From CAZSHX01 sp964606895 (lineage in GTDB: Bacteria; Bacteroidota; Ignavibacteria; Kapaibacteriales; UBA2268), in the NCBI GenBank assembly GCA_964606895.1, contig CAZSHX010000115.1, forward strand, positions 1-7,913: a stretch of 7,913 nucleotides of DNA. The letters are read 5' to 3'. The translations under genes and the position numbers were made by a program. Shown here one piece after another: positions 5,188 through 7,913 of this stretch. Under the pieces are notes generated by a model. The model was not told the origin of the DNA, did no database searches, and worked only from the letters and a program-made list of their open reading frames with translations. Each line of letters opens with the position of its first letter. Positions within the stretch are counted from its first letter, which is position 1.

Positions 5188-6948
5188 ATGAAAAAATATG
5201 CTGTTTTGATTATTATGATTTTCCTTGTTCCTGCATTGATGTTCTCGGCAAAAACAATAACCGTGAAGGGTTCTTTGCTTGGGTTTGACGGCAAAGCTTT
5301 GAAAATGGGTCATGTTCATTACGGAAGTGATAACCGCAGAAGTATTTCTGAATCTGTTGATGCCGATGGCAATTTCAATTTCACAATGGAGTTGAAACCG
5401 ACTCTCAATCTTTCTTTTTCAGGGGTTGACCACAAAGCATCAAATGTACAAATTTATACTTTGCCGGATGATGAGGTTATTCAACTGGATGTCAAACTCT
5501 CGCCAAATAACATTAATCCTGATTTTTCTGAAGTGAAGGTTATCGGCAATTTTAATGATTATAATTTCGAAGCCGGAATTCCACTTCTCAAACAAGCCGA
5601 TGGTATATATTCCTTAGATATTGAAAAAACAGGCGATACTTTGCTTTACCAGATTTTAGGTCCATTCACAACTCCTGAACTCAGAAGTGTTAACGGCAAA
5701 CAAGCGAGTTTTTTCGTTTATGACGGAGGAGGCGATTATCGTTCTGCAATAGTGAGCAAAGATAAAAGAGTCAGAATTGCTTTTAACCCCTCGGATTTTA
5801 GAACGGACAATCCTTCCGCAGTAATCACATCAAAAGACCCTCAAATAGCTGAATATTTAATAGCACAAAATACTTTAGCCGATGCTAAGCAAAATCTACT
5901 TGCAACCGCAAGAAAATTATACACAGATAAGAAACCTATCGAGCTTAAAGATGCCTTTGCCGTCGCTAATGGTGTTGGTTCGTTAGGTAAAATTAAGTCA
6001 ATGTTAATCAATACCGAGAATAAACGACTTCAGAAATTTATTTATTTTTATTATTTGAATATTGCAAATATGTCAATTGATTTTCTTGGAAATTCTAATT
6101 CTGTGGACAAAGAAATATTGATGAATATGATTAATTCAATTCCGCCGGACGACGAAAGTTGGCAACAAAATTATTCCGGTCTGCCAACAATTTTTGATGT
6201 GCTTGGCAGTGGCAAAACAGAAAAATATGTGGAATCTGCATCCTCTTTACTTCCCGAATATCCTAAAAATTCTGTTAATAATCAAGTTGCCGCTATTAAG
6301 CTGGTTCAGAACTACAAAACAGCCGGATTTATCAAGAGTATAATCAAAGATACTTCGGAGAAATATTCAGGTGCTTTGTATGAAGCAGTCAAGTTAGCAT
6401 CTGAGAAAAAAATGAAAGATGCAAAAATGATATTTTATGACCTGCTATTGAAGGATTATCCCAAAACTTGGTATGCATCAGCCGCTAAAAAAGAATATTC
6501 TGATAACAAAGCTGTCGAAGTTGGAAAACAAGTGCCGAAATTCAGCCTAAAGTCTCTGGACGACTCTAATGTTGTTTACAGTCCGGCATATTTCAAAGGA
6601 AGGTATGTTTTAATTGATATTTGGGCTACTTGGTGCGGTCCCTGTCTCGGTGAACTGCCCAATCTGCATAATGTTTATGAAAAATACAAAGATAAAAACT
6701 TTACGATTTTCAGTATTTCTTTCGATGATAAACCTGAAACAGTTACCAAGTTCCGTGGAAAAAAATGGAAAATGCCTTGGGACAATGCTTTCATTGAAGG
6801 ACAGTTTGGAAGTGAAATAGGAGAAGCCTTTGAAGTGATGGGTATTCCTCGCCCTGTGCTGATTGACCCTAACGGAAAAATTATAGCAATGGAGGTTGAA
6901 CTTCGCGGAGCTAATCTGGAAAAAACATTGGAGAAATATATTAAATAG
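5188..6948 (+). CDS. secreted TlpA-like thiol-disulfide oxidoreductase with long N-terminal region
   Basis: The product is 586 aa from the ATG at 5188, placed by GGAG at 5178-5181. Residues 1-21 form a signal peptide (MKK, a hydrophobic core, cleavage probably near FSA-K). It is not a lipoprotein, since there is no lipobox Cys. Residues 24-105 look like a beta-rich regulatory-type domain. Residues 115-155 (VIGNFNDYNF then LLKQADGIYSLDI) resemble a CBM48/AMPK-glycogen-binding-like beta sandwich. A helical middle of about 200 residues follows. The C-terminal thioredoxin fold spans about 445-586, with active site WCGPC at 482-486 and the cis-Pro region GIPRPVLID at 552-560. It should act in the periplasm as a disulfide reductase or isomerase. 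The partner is unknown. Bacteroidota encode many such proteins with variable N-termini. An in-frame TTG at 5176 is unlikely because it overlaps the ribosome binding site. Confidence 0.9.
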   Translation: MKKYAVLIIMIFLVPALMFSAKTITVKGSLLGFDGKALKMGHVHYGSDNRRSISESVDADGNFNFTMELKPTLNLSFSGVDHKASNVQIYTLPDDEVIQLDVKLSPNNINPDFSEVKVIGNFNDYNFEAGIPLLKQADGIYSLDIEKTGDTLLYQILGPFTTPELRSVNGKQASFFVYDGGGDYRSAIVSKDKRVRIAFNPSDFRTDNPSAVITSKDPQIAEYLIAQNTLADAKQNLLATARKLYTDKKPIELKDAFAVANGVGSLGKIKSMLINTENKRLQKFIYFYYLNIANMSIDFLGNSNSVDKEILMNMINSIPPDDESWQQNYSGLPTIFDVLGSGKTEKYVESASSLLPEYPKNSVNNQVAAIKLVQNYKTAGFIKSIIKDTSEKYSGALYEAVKLASEKKMKDAKMIFYDLLLKDYPKTWYASAAKKEYSDNKAVEVGKQVPKFSLKSLDDSNVVYSPAYFKGRYVLIDIWATWCGPCLGELPNLHNVYEKYKDKNFTIFSISFDDKPETVTKFRGKKWKMPWDNAFIEGQFGSEIGEAFEVMGIPRPVLIDPNGKIIAMEVELRGANLEKTLEKYIK

Positions 6949-6956
6949 GAGAACTT

Positions 6957-7058
6957 ATGTTCTATTGTTATTCTGAACAAAGTGAAGAATCCAGACCCAA
7001 ATTGTCATTCCCAATCAAACGGGAATCAATTCCTATTTCCATGCATCTGTCATTCTGA
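6957..7058 (+). other. ribosome binding site and ATG running into a dispersed repeat (33-codon mini-ORF)
   Basis: AGGAG at 6947-6951 overlaps the tlpA-like stop codon and is followed after 5 nt by ATG (6957). The frame stays open for 33 codons and ends at TGA 7056-7058, but from the fifth codon it reads mostly through repeat sequence. The translation initiation signal may be the remnant of a downstream operon gene lost when the repeat arrived. It could also be chance, or a real short peptide. The encoded peptide has no recognisable family. Confidence 0.25.
6970..6991. repeat. partial copy of the ATTCTGA(A/G)CGAAGTGAAGAATC repeat module
   Basis: Twenty-two bases match the right-hand module of the 73-bp composite repeat, with one difference from the copy at 7751-7772 (CAAAG instead of CGAAG). 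The left-hand ATTCCC module is absent here. This kind of ATTCTGAGCGAAGYGAAGAATC sequence is, to my knowledge, dispersed in many bacterial genomes. Confidence 0.75.
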
Positions 7059-7074
7059 GCGAAGTGAAGAATCT
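7002..7074. repeat. composite dispersed repeat, left copy flanking hicBA
   Basis: This 73-bp unit is repeated at 7701-7773 with 71 identities (differences at 7039 C/G and 7059 G/A). It has two modules: a left one with the inverted repeat ATTCCC-N8-GGGAAT (7007-7012 and 7021-7026), and a right one, CATTCTGAGCGAAGTGAAGAATCT. No transposase is present, so it resembles REP- or MITE-like non-autonomous elements. Both copies have the same orientation. Confidence 0.9.
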
Positions 7075-7081
7075 AATTAAA

Positions 7082-7110
7082 ATTGACATACCCGTGAAAC
7101 TGGAAATCTT
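7082..7110. repeat. decayed third copy of the left repeat module
   Basis: The stretch beginning ATTGACATACCCGTGAAACT aligns with the start of the 73-bp repeat (ATTGTCATTCCCAATCAAAC) with scattered changes. The ACCC/GG core still occupies the same places. It lies directly after the left copy, suggesting a tandem array of which one unit has degenerated. The rest of 7111-7165 shows no gene or clear terminator. Confidence 0.45.
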
Positions 7111-7165
7111 ATCCTCATGCGAAATTTTGGATTCCTTCTTCCAATGGATTTATTCCTTGATGAAT

Positions 7166-7390
7166 TTATTTTGTTAGAAAAAGTGATTTTGTAAGACCTG
7201 ATTGACGGATTATTGATTGTAAAGTTCCTATTTTTAACTCAGAATGATTTGGAACAGGTATCGTAATGGTAGAATCCTTAGTATGCTTTTGCATAACAAT
7301 ATGACTACCTTTTTGTCTGATTTCCAAAAAGCCGTTCTGAGAAAGAATTATGCAAATTTCTCTACCCGATAGAATACGCAGTTTTCCCAA
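7166..7390 (-). CDS. hicA: HicA-family mRNA interferase toxin
   Basis: HicA is a small double-stranded-RNA-binding-fold ribonuclease that blocks translation by cutting mRNA. The product is 74 aa from the TTG at 7390, typical for the family. GKLRILSGREICIIL at the N-terminus, RQKGSH (25-30) containing the catalytic His30, and the C-terminal ELKIGTLQSIIRQSG (51-65) are family hallmarks. The TTG start is supported by GGAGG at 7397-7401, exactly 6 nt upstream. A longer reading from 7477 would lie wholly inside hicB and lacks family similarity. The gene overlaps the 3' end of hicB by 29 nt in another frame, so translation is probably coupled to the antitoxin. No terminator is clear downstream, and the gene converges on the tlpA-like gene across the repeats. 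Confidence 0.92.
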   Translation of the reverse strand: MGKLRILSGREICIILSQNGFLEIRQKGSHIVMQKHTKDSTITIPVPNHSELKIGTLQSIIRQSGLTKSLFLTK

Positions 7391-7604
7391 GATTAACCTC
7401 CAGTGGAGAAATGTAAACATCGTAATGCAATCGGCTTTGAATTTCAGAATCAGATGCAAATTCAAAGAATAACTCAACAGCTTCCTTTAAATTGCTTTTA
7501 GCCTCTTCAACGGAATGTCCCTGGCTTGCTACATCAATCTCAGGACATAATGCAACATACATGTCGCCTTCTTTTTCAATAAGTGCCGTAAAATATGGTT
7601 TCAT
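7362..7604 (-). CDS. hicB: HicB-family antitoxin (short form)
   Basis: HicB binds and inhibits HicA. The 80-aa product has the partial RNase H-like HicB fold: YFTALIEKEGDMYVALCPEIDVASQGHS at the N-terminus, with the signatures ALCPE and SQG, then EEAKSNLKEAVELFFE. This short form has no visible C-terminal ribbon-helix-helix or HTH, so how it represses its promoter, if it does, is unclear. The start ATG at 7604 has AAGGAA at 7611-7616, 6 nt upstream. hicB comes first and hicA overlaps its end, which is a common hicBA arrangement. Its last codons (LEV then NLGK) also contain the hicA ribosome binding site and start codon. Confidence 0.92.
   Translation of the reverse strand: MKPYFTALIEKEGDMYVALCPEIDVASQGHSVEEAKSNLKEAVELFFEFASDSEIQSRLHYDVYISPLEVNLGKTAYSIG
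7397..7401 (-). promoter_or_regulatory. ribosome binding site of hicA embedded in hicB
   Basis: The minus strand reads GGAGG, 6 nt before the TTG at 7390. In the hicB frame the same bases encode Leu-Glu-Val near the C-terminus. It is the strongest Shine-Dalgarno in the window, and it decides the non-ATG hicA start. Confidence 0.85.
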
Positions 7605-7621
7605 GATTTTTTCCTTTTAAG

Positions 7622-7659
7622 TTAATATTAATATACGATTAAATTGATATTTCATTATA
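7622..7659 (-). promoter_or_regulatory. possible hicB promoter -10 and palindromic operator-like sequence
   Basis: On the minus strand TATAAT occurs at 7659-7654, about 50 nt before the hicB ATG. No convincing -35 was found and no TAnnTTTG box is present. Between it and the ribosome binding site lie overlapping palindromes TTAATATTAA (7622-7631) and ATATTAATAT (7625-7634), which could be an operator for autoregulation. The region is very AT-rich, so chance is a serious alternative. Confidence 0.25.
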
Positions 7660-7700
7660 TTCCAAATCAGACAAGCATGTGTTATTGCCCTTCTTTGTTT

Positions 7701-7773
7701 TTGTCATTCCCAATCAAACGGGAATCAATTCCTATTTGCATGCATCTGTCATTCTGAACGAAGTGAAGAATCT
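7701..7773. repeat. composite dispersed repeat, right copy flanking hicBA
   Basis: This is the second 73-bp copy, 71/73 identical to 7002-7074 and in the same orientation, with the ATTCCC-N8-GGGAAT inverted repeat at 7706-7725. The two copies bracket hicBA as a direct repeat with a 699-bp period. Beyond it the sequence to the window end holds no supported gene. Confidence 0.9.
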
Positions 7774-7850
7774 ATTCTTCATGAGGTGATATTGATTAAT
7801 CTTTTAGAATTAGTGTTGAGATTTTGTAAACCCCATTTCTACCGAGCTTT

Positions 7851-7866
7851 TGTGCCATACGGCACA
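7851..7866. repeat. short perfect hairpin TGTGCC-ATAC-GGCACA
   Basis: A 6-bp GC-containing stem with a 4-nt loop lies in an otherwise AT-rich gene-free stretch (7774-7913). There is no U-tract, so it does not look like a terminator. It may be part of another dispersed palindromic repeat or belong to a feature beyond the window edge. Confidence 0.5.
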
Positions 7867-7882
7867 TTTAAATCAAACATGT

Positions 7883-7907
7883 TGAAAATATTTATTTTCA
7901 CTTTTTT
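7883..7907 (+). terminator. AT-rich hairpin followed by a T-run, possible weak terminator
   Basis: TGAAAATA (7883-7890) and TATTTTCA (7893-7900) form an 8-bp stem around TT, followed by C and six T residues. Only two G/C pairs support the stem, and no plus-strand gene lies directly upstream, so the function is uncertain. The core is almost the same as the centre of the hairpin at 81-115. Confidence 0.25.
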
Positions 7908-7913
7908 CAATTA

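Noticed and set aside
6675..6980. Minus-strand frame of 101 codons overlapping the tlpA-like 3' end
   Set aside because: It is antisense to the conserved thioredoxin domain and has no recognisable protein features.
7391..7477. Longer HicA of about 103 residues
   Set aside because: The extra N-terminal part is just hicB read in another frame. Family similarity begins at GKLRILSG, right after the GGAGG-TTG start signal.
6960..7780. Insertion sequence or CRISPR array
   Set aside because: There is no transposase and there are no terminal inverted repeats around the module. The repeats are too few, composite and irregularly spaced for a CRISPR array.

Overview
The window is an AT-rich bacterial chromosomal segment, probably from the Bacteroidota or a neighbouring FCB-group lineage such as Chlorobiota or Kapabacteria. 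This is inferred from three things: several close matches to the Bacteroidota-type promoter (TTTG about 19 nt upstream of TAnnTTTG), a TlpA-like thiol-disulfide protein with a long N-terminal region, and short intergenic gaps with mixed strong and absent Shine-Dalgarno sites. The exact taxon cannot be read from the sequence.

Layout. The left edge (1-262) holds at most the last codons of an unknown gene, a perfect 17-bp inverted repeat and a short tandem duplication. A tRNA-Pro(GGG) gene lies on the minus strand at 263-337. Next, on the minus strand, are gcvT (glycine cleavage T-protein), ending at a strong rho-independent terminator, and upstream of it a ComEA-like helix-hairpin-helix protein with one membrane segment. 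A divergent promoter region near 2150-2310 separates these from four plus-strand genes: a two-[4Fe-4S] ferredoxin/nitroreductase fusion, an EcoRV-family restriction endonuclease, an EcoRV-family adenine methyltransferase 2 nt behind it, and a secreted TlpA-like thioredoxin-fold protein. The right end carries a minus-strand hicB-hicA toxin-antitoxin pair. It sits between two nearly identical 73-bp copies (71/73) of a composite dispersed repeat, with a further decayed copy and a partial copy beside the left one.

The main observation is the restriction-modification pair. All catalytic residues of EcoRV and the residues of its base-reading loop have visible counterparts, and the methylase closely resembles M.EcoRV, so GATATC specificity is predicted. 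Unlike the classical plasmid-borne EcoRV system, whose genes I recall as divergent, these are in tandem with the nuclease first and no controller gene. The pair is lower in GC than its neighbours, which suggests horizontal acquisition. The hicAB pair is a second likely mobile, addiction-type module. The remaining genes are ordinary metabolic, redox or envelope genes with no obvious functional link to each other.
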